Source: Chthonomonas calidirosea
Lineage (GTDB): Bacteria > Armatimonadota > Chthonomonadetes > Chthonomonadales > CAJBBX01
Assembly (NCBI GenBank): GCA_020722705.1
Contig: DYKI01000001.1
Coordinates: 1 to 64,000, forward strand
Direction: 5' to 3'
DNA: 64,000 nt
Part shown: positions 39,644 to 48,496 of the stretch, piece by piece
Layout of the letters: every line of letters starts with the position of its first letter
Position numbering within the stretch: position 1 is the stretch's first letter
Program-made: the position numbers and the translations under genes
The notes under the pieces: model-generated
The model's database searches: none
What the model was told of the DNA's origin: nothing
What the model saw: the letters and a program-made list of their open reading frames with translations, nothing else

Positions 39644-40120
39644 TCACGACTCGGCTTCCGGCGTCATCTCTGAGGATACCCGATCTTCACCCTTCTGTGT
39701 CTCGGTGGGCCGCGTCGCACCGAGTGAACCGAGTAACGTATAGTCCGCGAAATCGGCATTGCTGTCTGTTGCGATGGACTCCTGAGGCTCCATGGCCGAC
39801 GCATTCTCGTCGGGCGGCACCGTGACGCCTACGATAGAGTAGTCCGTCAGATCAATCGGGGCGTCCATAGCAGGCGGCGGGGTGTAGTACGACGCCGTCC
39901 GATCGTATGACGACGAATCATACGACGGGGTGTCGGGCTCGTAGTCCATGCTGAAGGATCGAGAGACATCGCCGGCCGCCTTGCGAAGCTCCCGGAGCGC
40001 CCCTCCGATTTGGCGGCCTATCTCCGGCAGCTTGTTGGGCCCAAACAGCAGGAGCGCGATCGTCAAGACGATCAGTATCTGGATCGGGCTCTCGATGAAT
40101 GACAGGCTGTCATACAACAC
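39644..40120 (-). CDS. TatA/TatB-family protein with long tyrosine-rich acidic tail
   Basis: A 158-residue Tat protein: one membrane helix (about 12-26), the [14 protein letters not shown] hinge and an amphipathic helix (about 35-52) are typical of TatA/B. The C-terminal 100 residues are unusual: tyrosine-rich ([14 protein letters not shown], about 66-79), then two copies of a short motif, [12 protein letters not shown] (88-99) and [12 protein letters not shown] (121-132), in an acidic background. Possibly the TatB role, since it is longer and upstream of tatA; no tatC is seen in the window. The start is GTG 40120 or TTG 40117, with GGAGAG upstream. Confidence 0.82.
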   Translation of the reverse strand: MLYDSLSFIESPIQILIVLTIALLLFGPNKLPEIGRQIGGALRELRKAAGDVSRSFSMDYEPDTPSYDSSSYDRTASYYTPPPAMDAPIDLTDYSIVGVTVPPDENASAMEPQESIATDSNADFADYTLLGSLGATRPTETQKGEDRVSSEMTPEAES

Positions 40121-40152
40121 TTTCGTTCGCTCTCCATCGCCTGGAGGTCGCC

Positions 40153-41088
40153 CTACACAGGCTCTATAACGCTGTGGGCCGCAAGGCGGTCCACTTCCTC
40201 GCGCTCAACGAAGCCGGCTCCGTACCGGCACGCGTTATCGGCGCCGGCTGCCACTCCCCTACGGCAAGCATCGCGGATCGAAGCGCCCTGCTCGGTGGCG
40301 ACCAGGAACGCACCAAGGAAGGCGTCTCCCGAGCCAACAGCCGACACGAACGGTACGTCGGGGCTTCGAACCCGGAACCGGTCCTGGTTCGTGACACACA
40401 CGCAGCCCTGAGACCCCATGGTCGCGACAACGACCGACACGCCGAGTTCGAGCGTCTCGGAAGCAAGGTCCGCGACCTCGTGAGGAGTGTGCGCACTCAT
40501 TCCAGAAAGATGCTCCAACTCCGCCATATTCGGCTTCACCATCCAGGGTTCGGCTGTCACGCCCTGCCTGAGCGGATCGCTGCTGGAGTCAAGAACACAC
40601 AGCGCCCCATAGTCTCTCGCACAACCTATCATGTCTCGGTAGACGCTCTCCGGCACTCCCGATGGCACGCTGCCCGACAGCGTTACGTAGTGGGGCCGCA
40701 GCTCATCAAGCAGCTCGCAATACCGATCGTTGAATGCCGTCAGTTCTGCTTCGGAGATCGTCGGCCCGATCTCGTTGATCTCAGTCTGCGACTTCCGAGT
40801 GTGATCCACCGCAGCGATGCACGTCCTCGACTCGCCGGCAACCCGCACGAACTCACCTCGGACACCCTCATCGGCCAGGGCTGCCGCTATGAACTCGCCG
40901 TTATGGCCGCCCAGAAGGCCCGTCGCGACCACATTCCCGCCCAAGCGATGGACCACCCGAGCGACGTTGATCCCTTTGCCGCCGGCCACAATCCACGATT
41001 CCTGTGGCCTGTTGACGACATCCAGAGCGAAGCCGTCAATGCGGTATGTTCGGTCTATCGCCGCGTTCAGAGTGACCGTCAATATCAC
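40153..41088 (-). CDS. PfkB-family 1-phosphofructokinase / hexose-phosphate kinase
   Basis: A 311-residue ribokinase-fold enzyme. LNAAIDRTY at the N-terminus, GGKGINVARV (36-45) and the ATP-site motif VGSGDAFLGAF near residue 250 place it in the FruK/LacC/PfkB branch that phosphorylates fructose-1-phosphate, tagatose-6-phosphate or fructose-6-phosphate. No PTS gene is nearby to decide the substrate. The GTG start at 41088 follows GAGGTGA. It heads the transcript pfkB-type kinase - tat - tatA - secG. Confidence 0.88.
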   Translation of the reverse strand: MILTVTLNAAIDRTYRIDGFALDVVNRPQESWIVAGGKGINVARVVHRLGGNVVATGLLGGHNGEFIAAALADEGVRGEFVRVAGESRTCIAAVDHTRKSQTEINEIGPTISEAELTAFNDRYCELLDELRPHYVTLSGSVPSGVPESVYRDMIGCARDYGALCVLDSSSDPLRQGVTAEPWMVKPNMAELEHLSGMSAHTPHEVADLASETLELGVSVVVATMGSQGCVCVTNQDRFRVRSPDVPFVSAVGSGDAFLGAFLVATEQGASIRDACRRGVAAGADNACRYGAGFVEREEVDRLAAHSVIEPV

Positions 41089-41117
41089 TGAAGGTCACCT
41101 CGAACTCGCTTCCCGCA

Positions 41118-41146
41118 TTGACACAGTATACCAGACGCAGTATAAT
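41118..41146 (+). promoter_or_regulatory. consensus promoter of tRNA-Leu
   Basis: TTGACA (41118-41123) and TATAAT (41141-41146) with a 17-bp spacer, a perfect sigma70 consensus 22 bp before the tRNA. On the opposite strand the spacer contains TGGTATACT (41134-41126), an extended -10 box that could serve the divergent PfkB-kinase operon. Confidence 0.85.
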
Positions 41147-41168
41147 GCCTCCTCGATGCCTCCTGCGT

Positions 41169-41251
41169 GCCCAGGTGGTGAAATGGCAAACACGCTAGTT
41201 TCAGGAACTAGTGCCCGTACGGGCTTGGAGGTTCGACTCCTCTCCTGGGCA
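41169..41251 (+). tRNA. tRNA-Leu (anticodon CAG)
   Basis: A class II tRNA with acceptor stem GCCCAGG/CCTGGGC, anticodon stem CTAGT/ACTAG around loop TTCAGGA (anticodon CAG), a long variable arm (GTGCCCGTACGGGC) and T-arm GGTTCGACTCC. The discriminator is A41251. CCA is not cleanly encoded (CCCCA follows). Confidence 0.96.
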
Positions 41252-41262
41252 CCCCAAGACAG

Positions 41263-41295
41263 AAGCCTCGACCGGATGAGAACTGGTCGAGGCTT
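41263..41295 (+). terminator. terminator of tRNA-Leu
   Basis: AAGCCTCGACC (41263-41273) pairs perfectly with GGTCGAGGCTT (41285-41295) over 11 bp, then ATTGCTT. It also lies near the 3' end of the convergent TolB-like gene. Confidence 0.85.
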
Positions 41296-41317
41296 ATTGC
41301 TTCGCAACGAGCTCTTT

Positions 41318-42574
41318 CTATCGAGTTGCCGGCGACCACACAGGGTCAAAGTTGTCCCCCACTCCCTTGGTCAGGTTCACCTTGCCGCTGCCGTCGGCCT
41401 TTGAGACCCAGATATCCATGTTCCCCTGCGGACCGACCATCGTGTAAAGCAGCTTTGTTCCGTCTGGTGACCATTGCGGACGCCGTGCATCGCCCGCGAT
41501 GATTGGTTTGACCTTCTCGATATCCTTGACCGACTCGATGATGATCGGCCGGCCCGGCTCAGCCGGAATGACCGCAATGCCCAGCGGAAGCCGCGCCTCG
41601 TTGCTCTCGAGGCGCCAGAGTTCCACGGCGATCCTGGTTCCATCCGGCGATATGACCGGGTTGTCTGCCGCGATGGTATGTTTGCCCGCGGTCAACACCG
41701 GCGTGATCGGAAGGTCCTTCTCATCCGTCCGGAAGGTCACAATCGCGTGCCGCCCCTGGCGCGTTTCCATCGTTACGGCGATCCTTCGGCCATCCGGATA
41801 CCATCCAAAGCCGATATGGTTGGCTCCCGGCAGCATTACCGGTTCTGCATTGAGGTGCGGGAGTACGACGATGCTCTCGGGTTCGACAACGCTGATCCGG
41901 TCTCCCTGGTCGCTGGAGCGTTGCCCCCACCAGTTGGCTTGTCCGATTGCCGCGGCATTCTCGCCCTCCAGTATCTGAATGCCGGCAATGGATGCGCCAG
42001 ACGGTGACCATCGGAACCACGTGATCGGCGGTCGCCGCAGACCGTCGGCATCCTCGGTCGGCTGCTCCGATTCGGATCCGGCAACCGGCGAGTTGCCTCT
42101 CGATGGGCGAGGATACACCTGTTCCATGTCCGACCCATTCGGGCTGACGACCTTGATGGCCCCGCCGGTCAGAAAAGCGATCTGCCTGCCGTCGGGCTTC
42201 CACTGCGGCATATCCTTGCTGAGCGAACCGTATGTGGCCTGCTTGGGCCTGCCCTGACCAAGCACGAACAGTTGGTATGTCGCGGTGCCCTCCGAGCGGG
42301 ATTCCTGTGCGTAACACAGCCGCTTTCCGTCGGGCGACCATGCCGGAGAGCGTTTCGGGCTGTCGTCGCTCGTCAGCGCCTTGAGAGCGGTGCCGTCATC
42401 CCTGACAGCACAGATGTTGGCTGCCCCGTCACTTTCAGTGCGCACGAACGCGATCCAGCCCGCAGTTGAGGTGTCCAACTGCGCCACTTTGCCGATGGCT
42501 CCGTAGGAGTTCTTCCAGTAGAGCCACCCGGCAAAAAGGCCGAGGAACACGACAAGCAGAAGGTACTTGCCCAT
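41318..42574 (-). CDS. membrane-anchored TolB-like PD40 beta-propeller
   Basis: A 418-residue protein with an N-terminal membrane anchor (KYLLLVVFLGLFAGWLYW) and a beta-propeller. PD40 motifs are repeated: WSPDGKRLCY, WKPDGRQIAF, WSPSGASIAG, ISPDGTRIAV, WSPDGTKLLY and a final PVWSP. TolB-like propellers mediate protein-protein contacts; there is no tol gene here. The ATG at 42574 has GGGAG 6 nt upstream and was chosen over an ATG 42 bases earlier. It lies 113 bp downstream of the sugar-permease gene. Confidence 0.85.
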   Translation of the reverse strand: MGKYLLLVVFLGLFAGWLYWKNSYGAIGKVAQLDTSTAGWIAFVRTESDGAANICAVRDDGTALKALTSDDSPKRSPAWSPDGKRLCYAQESRSEGTATYQLFVLGQGRPKQATYGSLSKDMPQWKPDGRQIAFLTGGAIKVVSPNGSDMEQVYPRPSRGNSPVAGSESEQPTEDADGLRRPPITWFRWSPSGASIAGIQILEGENAAAIGQANWWGQRSSDQGDRISVVEPESIVVLPHLNAEPVMLPGANHIGFGWYPDGRRIAVTMETRQGRHAIVTFRTDEKDLPITPVLTAGKHTIAADNPVISPDGTRIAVELWRLESNEARLPLGIAVIPAEPGRPIIIESVKDIEKVKPIIAGDARRPQWSPDGTKLLYTMVGPQGNMDIWVSKADGSGKVNLTKGVGDNFDPVWSPATR

Positions 42575-42687
42575 CGCAGCTCCCGAACACCTGCTTCTCA
42601 TAGACCTACTCCTCAAACGTCATGAATGTGAGCCCATTTGGGTACGCTCCGTCCGATCCTTCGTGTTCCGCTCGCTGCTCGACCGCG

Positions 42688-43749
42688 TTACCCGGCCCTG
42701 CGCTGCTGCACGGCTGTCGTCAGGACGGCAAGCAGGAGAACACCGCCAACTACGGTTCCGCGCCAGAGGTCGGGCTTCGTCAGTGTCAGGTTGATGGCGC
42801 TGAAGATGACCATCAGGAGGGTTGCACCGAGAACGGTACCGACCACACTGCCCCTTCCTCCCATCAGGTCGGCCCCACCCACCACTGAGGCGGCGACGGC
42901 ATCGAGTTCATACGACTGCCCCGCCAACGGATCGCCCTGCCCCCCGTAGGCCGCCCAGAGAACACCGGCCATGCCCCCAAGCAGCGCGCTGACGCCATAG
43001 GCGAACAGCTTCACGCGGTACACGCTGACACCCGACAAGCGTGTAGCCGTTTCGTTGCTGCCCACGCTGTAGACATAGCGCCCTATGCGCGACTTGGTCA
43101 ACAGAAGCGCCATGATCACCGCCACGATAGCCATGATCAACAACGGAACCGGAACCGGCATCCTGCCGCCCTCAAAGAGCGTGCCGTTCGCCAGGTACTG
43201 AAGCGAAGGATACGCCTCCAGAGTCACCGGCAACTGATTGTTGGCGACGAGCGACTGACTGCGAAGAATCAACAGCGAGGCCAGCGTTACGACGAATGGG
43301 GGCAACTGGAGCCTGTGGATAAGCGTGGCGTGAACCGCACCGATCATCAGGGACACTCCGAGAGCCAATGCGACGCCCGCCGCAACCGCACCGGCCGGGC
43401 CGATGGCCGGGTCGAGCATTGTCACTGCCAGAGCCGTTACCATGCCTGCGAAAGCGATCAACGAGCCCAGCGAGAGGTCAATGCCCGCCGTGATGATGAC
43501 CACCGTCTCCCCTATCGCGAATATCGCCAGCAGGGCGACCTGGCGGGTAAGGTTGAGCAAGTTCCGGTCGGAGAAGAACGTATCCTTCGCCGTGGTGAAC
43601 GGCATCACAAGGCACACAACCGCAATGACCAGCACGACGCTGAACTCGCGCGACATGAAAAGCCGACGAAGATGCGTCCAGAATCCTCCTTTCGCTCCCT
43701 GCATCGGATTCGGGCGCACGTCGCCGGACGGGGCTTCGCTCGACGTCAC
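42688..43749 (-). CDS. sugar ABC transporter permease (RbsC family)
   Basis: A 353-residue inner-membrane permease of the ribose/galactose/xylose (BPD_transp_2) family. The motif GETVVIITAGIDLSLGS and the coupling region GSNETATRLSGV are family hallmarks; about eight to ten helices follow the cytoplasmic N-terminus. It starts at GTG 43749, overlapping the stop of the binding-protein gene (GTGA). No ATPase (RbsA-like) gene is present in this cluster, so the ATP-binding subunit must be encoded elsewhere. Confidence 0.93.
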   Translation of the reverse strand: MTSSEAPSGDVRPNPMQGAKGGFWTHLRRLFMSREFSVVLVIAVVCLVMPFTTAKDTFFSDRNLLNLTRQVALLAIFAIGETVVIITAGIDLSLGSLIAFAGMVTALAVTMLDPAIGPAGAVAAGVALALGVSLMIGAVHATLIHRLQLPPFVVTLASLLILRSQSLVANNQLPVTLEAYPSLQYLANGTLFEGGRMPVPVPLLIMAIVAVIMALLLTKSRIGRYVYSVGSNETATRLSGVSVYRVKLFAYGVSALLGGMAGVLWAAYGGQGDPLAGQSYELDAVAASVVGGADLMGGRGSVVGTVLGATLLMVIFSAINLTLTKPDLWRGTVVGGVLLLAVLTTAVQQRRAG

Positions 43750-44834
43750 GTTGATTCTAGGCCCTTTTCCTTGAGCGCCTTCAGGAACTCCGCGGCGTTC
43801 GCGGGGGTCACCACCTCAACGCCGGTGTCAATGACGTTGCCCTCCACCTTCATCCCCATCGAGGTAAGCTCAGGCGTCATCTCCTCCAGCGCACCTTTGA
43901 GACCCTTGCGGTTGATCAGGTAAAGCGCCTTGACCCCGATCCGCCCAAACTCGAACGGCTTCTGAACGACGGTAACGTCAACCAGCCCGGCTGCAAGGTT
44001 CTTGAGGGTCTTCGGCTCTCCATCGAAGCAGATGATCTTGATCTTGCTTCGCAGGTTCTGCTTCATGACCTCGTCCACGATCGCCGGACCGTTGTACGAG
44101 TAGAGTCCGACCAGGCCGTTAAGCTTGTCGCCGTACCGCACGATAGCCGCGCCCACATTTCTGCGAGCCCTGAACGCGTCTTTGTCGTCCTCATAAGGAT
44201 CCTGCAGCATGACGATCTTGGTACCCTTGATCGCATCCCGGAACCCGTTGTAGCGATCACGCGCATTCTGCGCGCTCATGTTCCCGACGAAAGCAACGAG
44301 GTTGGCGCCATTCGGGAACAGCTTCTTGGCCTCTTCACCTGCCGCGCGGCCGGCCTCGTAGTTGTTGGTTCCGATGTAGAGCAAACGCTTGCTCTTCTCG
44401 GAATCCGAGTCGAACGTGATGACAGGAATGCCCTGATCAACGGCCGCATCTATGACCGGTGCGAAGGCATCGGCCTGGATCGGCGACACTCCGATTCCAT
44501 CGGCGCCTGCAGCCACGGCATCCTCGAATACGCGTTTCTGCGCGTTGTTGTCGGCTTGCTGAGGAGCCTGCCACGTTGCGTCAACCCCGAGTTCCGCCTT
44601 CATCACCTCGAGGCCCTTGCCCATCGCATCCCAGAATGGCGATATGCCGTTAGTGATCAGCTTGATCTTGACGGCGCCATCCGGCTTGCGTGGAGTATCA
44701 AACGATTGGGTCTTCGAGCCCTGTGCCGAACCGGGCGCTGCAGGCTCAGCGGTCTTGGTTTCCTTGCTGGGACCGCAAGCTGTGATGATCAGTGCTGCCA
44801 AGCATACCGCGACCGACCCCATCCAGTGACGCAT
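43746..44834 (-). CDS. sugar-binding lipoprotein (RbsB-like)
   Basis: A 362-residue periplasmic-binding-protein of the type I fold. The lipobox ITAC puts the acylated cysteine at residue 20. Segments GISPFWDAMGKGLEVMKAELG and GVSPIQADAFAPVIDAAVDQGIPVITFDSDSEKS are the classic RbsB sugar-binding pattern. The substrate is a pentose, hexose or inositol-like sugar, not decidable here. GGAGGTCG precedes the ATG. It is the first gene of the unit binding protein - permease; the usual ATPase between them is missing. Confidence 0.93.
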   Translation of the reverse strand: MRHWMGSVAVCLAALIITACGPSKETKTAEPAAPGSAQGSKTQSFDTPRKPDGAVKIKLITNGISPFWDAMGKGLEVMKAELGVDATWQAPQQADNNAQKRVFEDAVAAGADGIGVSPIQADAFAPVIDAAVDQGIPVITFDSDSEKSKRLLYIGTNNYEAGRAAGEEAKKLFPNGANLVAFVGNMSAQNARDRYNGFRDAIKGTKIVMLQDPYEDDKDAFRARRNVGAAIVRYGDKLNGLVGLYSYNGPAIVDEVMKQNLRSKIKIICFDGEPKTLKNLAAGLVDVTVVQKPFEFGRIGVKALYLINRKGLKGALEEMTPELTSMGMKVEGNVIDTGVEVVTPANAAEFLKALKEKGLEST

Positions 44835-44963
44835 GTCACGACCTCCATGAGTTTCGTGTGCGCTCTATTATGCGCCCACGAGTGCTATTCCTGCTCGACC
44901 AATGAGCGAATCGGGATGCGCCTACGCAAGCGGAGCCGCCTCGAGCAGGCAACTCCGAGACGG

Positions 44964-44992
44964 TTGCGCCTATCCATGCAAGTCGGTACAAT
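44964..44992 (+). promoter_or_regulatory. sigma70-type promoter of guaB
   Basis: TTGCGC (44964-44969) and TACAAT (44987-44992) with a 17-bp spacer, 30 bp before the guaB start codon and upstream of its GGAG ribosome site. Confidence 0.6.
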
Positions 44993-45022
44993 AGCCGCAC
45001 TAAACGCACCGGAGAAACGCAC

Positions 45023-46519
45023 ATGACGTCCTCAAAGCTCATTATTCGGGATGGCCTCAGCTTCGACGACGTCCTCCTGATCCCGTGCGAGACCGCCATC
45101 GTACCGGCGGAGACTGACACACATACAACCATCGCTTCCGGCATCGAACTAGCGATCCCGGTCGTCTCGTCTCCCATGGACCGTGTGACCGAGTCACGCA
45201 TGGCTATCGCGATCGCGCGCGACGGGGGCATCGGCATTATCCATCGGAACATGTCCGCTGAAGCCCAGGCCGCTGAGGTGGACAAGGTGAAGCGCTCAGA
45301 ACACGGCATCATCGTCAACCCGATATCCCTGACGCCGGACAAGACCATCCAGGATGCCCTGACCCTCATGGAGCGCTACCACATCTCCGGCGTTCCCGTT
45401 ACCGACGACTTCGGCGTGCTTGTCGGTATTCTGACCAACCGGGACATTCGTTTCGAAACGGATTATGGCCGGCCCGTAAGTCAACTGATGACCCCTAAGG
45501 AGAAGCTGGTCACAGCGCGCGAGGGAACGACACTTGAGCAGGCGCAAGAAATCCTGCAGGTCCATCGGATTGAGAAACTGCCCATCGTAGATGCCGACTC
45601 GCGACTTCTCGGGCTCATCACCATCAAAGACATCCAGAAGGTACGTGATCATCCCAGCGCGACCAAGGACGCCCGGGGACGGCTGATGGTTGGCGCTGCC
45701 GTAGGTCCGCTCCGGGACCCGGTCGGGCGCGCTGGACTTCTGGCCGATGCAGGGGTTGATGTTGTCGTCGTGGACGCCGCACACGGCCATGCGCGAGGCG
45801 TGCTGCAGGCTGTGGCCGACATCAAGAAGGCCCTGCCGAACCTAAAGGTCATCGGCGGCAATGCAGCAACCGCCGAGTGCGTTCGCGCCCTGGCCCATGC
45901 CGGCGCTGATGGGGTCCGAGTCGGCCTCGGAGCAGGCAGCATCTGCACGACCCGCGTCGTCTCCGGGGTCGGTGTTCCGCAGTTCACAGCCGTGCTCGAG
46001 TGCGCTATCGAGGCCAGGATCCACGATATCCCGATCATCGCCGACGGTGGCGTGCGCTTCTCAGGCGATGCCGTGAAGGCTCTTGCCGCAGGCGCCTTCG
46101 CCGTGATGCTCGGCAACCTGCTGGCCGGCACGGATGAAGCTCCTGGTGAGGTCATTCTCTATCAGGGCCGCGCATACAAGGATTACAGGGGCATGGGTTC
46201 CGAGGCGGCCATGCGCGAAGGATCGAGCGACCGCTACTCGCATGAACCCGGAGTCCGGTTCGTGCCCGAGGGCGTCGAAGGACGCGTGCCCTATAAGGGT
46301 GCCGTGTCCGATACCCTGCATCAGATGGTCGGTGGTATCCGGTCGGGCATGGGCTATCTTGGCGCACGTACCCTGGCCGATATGCGCGATCATGCCAAGT
46401 TCGTTCGGATCACCGGGGCAAGTCTCCGCGAGAGCCACGTTCACGACGTCTGGATCACTCAGGAGCCGCCGAACTACTCGTCTGAGTACATGCGTGCCGA
46501 CGCTGCGTCCGAACGCTAG
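45023..46519 (+). CDS. guaB: IMP dehydrogenase
   Basis: A 498-residue NAD-dependent enzyme converting IMP to XMP, the rate-limiting step to GMP made by GuaA. The catalytic loop GSICTTR carries Cys308. Two CBS domains (about 100-215) are inserted in the barrel ([46 protein letters not shown]). The flap motif GMGSEAAM is present. GGAG lies about 8 nt before the ATG. It is followed by dusB after 51 bp. Confidence 0.97.
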   Translation: MTSSKLIIRDGLSFDDVLLIPCETAIVPAETDTHTTIASGIELAIPVVSSPMDRVTESRMAIAIARDGGIGIIHRNMSAEAQAAEVDKVKRSEHGIIVNPISLTPDKTIQDALTLMERYHISGVPVTDDFGVLVGILTNRDIRFETDYGRPVSQLMTPKEKLVTAREGTTLEQAQEILQVHRIEKLPIVDADSRLLGLITIKDIQKVRDHPSATKDARGRLMVGAAVGPLRDPVGRAGLLADAGVDVVVVDAAHGHARGVLQAVADIKKALPNLKVIGGNAATAECVRALAHAGADGVRVGLGAGSICTTRVVSGVGVPQFTAVLECAIEARIHDIPIIADGGVRFSGDAVKALAAGAFAVMLGNLLAGTDEAPGEVILYQGRAYKDYRGMGSEAAMREGSSDRYSHEPGVRFVPEGVEGRVPYKGAVSDTLHQMVGGIRSGMGYLGARTLADMRDHAKFVRITGASLRESHVHDVWITQEPPNYSSEYMRADAASER

Positions 46520-46570
46520 GGCCGTCAGGCAATCCGCCGGTCCACACCGGCATCGGCAGGGCTTCGCCGT

Positions 46571-47530
46571 ATGCGCATAGGCACCATCGCGATACATCCT
46601 CGCGTTGTGCTGGCGCCGATGGCCGCGGTCACAAACAGCGCCTTCCGCAGACTCTGCAAACGCCTCGGAGGCCCCGGGCTCCTCTGCACCGAGCAGATCA
46701 GCAGTGCCGCTATGCGCTATTCGGGCCCGCGCACCGAAACGATGCTCCATTTCACAGATGAGGAACGGCCGCTTTCCGTGCAGTTGTTCGGCAACGATCC
46801 CGACACGATGGCTGCAGCCGCCCGCGAGGTTGAGGCGCGCGGAGCCGACATCGTGGATATCAACATGGGGTGCTGGGTCCCAAAGGCATGCCGTCAGGGA
46901 GCAGGCGCAGCTCTCCTGCGCGAACCAAGGCAAGCCATCGAAATCGTTCGGGCCATCCGGAACGCCGTTGCTGTGCCCGTCACCGTGAAGATGCGCGCCG
47001 GATGGAGCCCGGAGGCGCTGACCTCCGTCAAACTGGCGAAACAGCTTCAGGCCATCGGGGTGGCCGCGTTTACGCTCCACGCCAGAACGGCGGACCAGGG
47101 ATTCGAAGGTTCAGCGGATTGGCGATGGATCGCTGAGATGAAGCAGGCCCTCGACGTGCCGATCATCGGCAACGGAGACATCTGCCAGGCCGCAGACGCA
47201 GTCCGGATGATGGAGGCGACCGGATGCGACGCTGTCATGATCGGGCGCGCCGCGATCGGCAATCCGTGGATACTGCGGGAGGCGGCCGCTGCGATTGAAG
47301 GCGCTCCCATGCCGGATCCGCCGGCATGGCACGAACGTGTGGATGCGCTTATGTGGCATGTGCGGGCGCTGGCGGAGTCGCTCGGCGAACGCCACGCGGT
47401 CATCCATCTGCGTGGGCAGGCGCCGAAGTACTTTCGGGGCGTAGCGGGAGCCTCTCATGCGAGGGCCGCCATGATGCAGGCCGTCAGCCTGCGCGACCTG
47501 CAGAAGATCATTGATGATCTGAAGCCGTAG
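46571..47530 (+). CDS. dusB: tRNA-dihydrouridine synthase
   Basis: A 319-residue FMN enzyme that reduces uridines in t[19 protein letters not shown] opens the barrel; the catalytic loop is [21 protein letters not shown] with Cys101. The usual form is NMGCPxxK, so the Trp after Cys is atypical. [12 protein letters not shown] is the phosphate-binding site. The C-terminal helical domain is present. The DusB subtype is by general similarity only. It is cotranscribed with guaB. Confidence 0.92.
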   Translation: MRIGTIAIHPRVVLAPMAAVTNSAFRRLCKRLGGPGLLCTEQISSAAMRYSGPRTETMLHFTDEERPLSVQLFGNDPDTMAAAAREVEARGADIVDINMGCWVPKACRQGAGAALLREPRQAIEIVRAIRNAVAVPVTVKMRAGWSPEALTSVKLAKQLQAIGVAAFTLHARTADQGFEGSADWRWIAEMKQALDVPIIGNGDICQAADAVRMMEATGCDAVMIGRAAIGNPWILREAAAAIEGAPMPDPPAWHERVDALMWHVRALAESLGERHAVIHLRGQAPKYFRGVAGASHARAAMMQAVSLRDLQKIIDDLKP

Positions 47531-47568
47531 AGCCGCAGGACGCTCTGCACCACCGTTCCTGCGGCTCT
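47529..47568. terminator. bidirectional terminator between dusB and hsp20
   Basis: AGAGCCGCAGGA (47529-47540) pairs perfectly with TCCTGCGGCTCT (47557-47568) over 12 bp, with a 16-nt loop. The left arm overlaps the dusB stop codon. It separates the convergent guaB-dusB and heat-shock transcripts. Confidence 0.8.
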
Positions 47569-47580
47569 GCGAGCTCTGCG

Positions 47581-47982
47581 CTAGCCCAGCTCCACCTTGA
47601 TCGTTTTCGGCTTTGCGGCCTCCGCCTTCGGCAGGCTCAGTTCCAGCACACCGTTGCGCAACTGAGCGGTGATCCTGCTGGTGTCAACATCCTCGGCCAA
47701 CTGGAACTGCCGGAAGAAGCTCAACAGCTCGAACTCACAGTAGACCGGCTCGCCGAGCATCTGCGGCCGGACGCGTCCGTTGATGGTCAGAATGTCATCC
47801 TTGACCTGGATGTCCAGCCCCTCGGCCGTCACGCCTGGCAGATCAGCGACCAGCATCAAGCCTTCCTTCGTCTCGTAGATGTCTACCGGCGGAGAAACGT
47901 AGCGCTCTTCTGCCCGAGTGCCTTCCCTGTCACTGGTCTGGCTCGCCACCTCAGCCGGGGCGGCAACGGTCTTTTCGGCCAT
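47581..47982 (-). CDS. small heat-shock protein (Hsp20/alpha-crystallin)
   Basis: A 133-residue ATP-independent chaperone. The alpha-crystallin domain spans about 30-125 (PVDIYETKEGLMLVADLPGV; the NGVLELSLPKA strand). The C-terminus is short: there is no classic I-x-I/V tail beyond TIKVELG. It is the last gene of the clpB-hsp20-hsp20 cluster, 13 bp after the other hsp20, so it should be heat-induced from the clpB promoter. Confidence 0.93.
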   Translation of the reverse strand: MAEKTVAAPAEVASQTSDREGTRAEERYVSPPVDIYETKEGLMLVADLPGVTAEGLDIQVKDDILTINGRVRPQMLGEPVYCEFELLSFFRQFQLAEDVDTSRITAQLRNGVLELSLPKAEAAKPKTIKVELG

Positions 47983-47995
47983 CTTCGTTCCCTCC

Positions 47996-48451
47996 TTATC
48001 CGATCGTCACTTGCACCTGCTTCGGGCGTGCGGATGCAGCCCGCGGCATGGTGATGAGGAGCAGTCCGTTCACATAGCGGGCCTTGATCTGGTCGCTCTC
48101 GACGGCACCCGGAAGCTCGATTGAACGCACAAATCGCCCTGCCGCGCGCTCGCTTCGGTGAACGTCCTCAGGCTTGACATCGGTGTTGCCGGTCTTGACG
48201 CCGGAGATGGTCAGGGTGTTGCCCTGAACGGTCAGTTCCAGCTTGTCCGTGTCAAGCCCCGGTGCCAGAGCCTGAACGTAGATGTTGTCGGCATCCTCAC
48301 TGACATTGGTCAGGGGATACGCCCGTGCCGCCCGTCCAGGCAGGAAAGCCACACGCGGCGTGGACGTGCGGCCGCCTGGTTCCAGGCCAAGAGCGCGTTC
48401 GAGGTCCCGACGAAGCGCTTCCAACTCACTCCATGGATCCCTCCATGACAT
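47996..48451 (-). CDS. small heat-shock protein (Hsp20/alpha-crystallin)
   Basis: A 151-residue paralogue of the next gene. The N-terminal arm has MSWRDPWSELEALRRDLERALG, typical of bacterial class A sHSPs. The alpha-crystallin domain (about 45-140) has NVSEDADNIYVQALAPGL and NGLLLITMPRA, ending VQVTIG. The ATG at 48451 was chosen for GGGAGG 10 nt upstream; an ATG 33 bases earlier is less likely. It is 45 bp downstream of clpB. The two sHSPs are quite different in sequence and may form mixed oligomers. Confidence 0.93.
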   Translation of the reverse strand: MSWRDPWSELEALRRDLERALGLEPGGRTSTPRVAFLPGRAARAYPLTNVSEDADNIYVQALAPGLDTDKLELTVQGNTLTISGVKTGNTDVKPEDVHRSERAAGRFVRSIELPGAVESDQIKARYVNGLLLITMPRAASARPKQVQVTIG

Positions 48452-48496
48452 GGTAACCGACCTCCCTTCAGGTGATTGGGTCACGAGGACCCCGGT

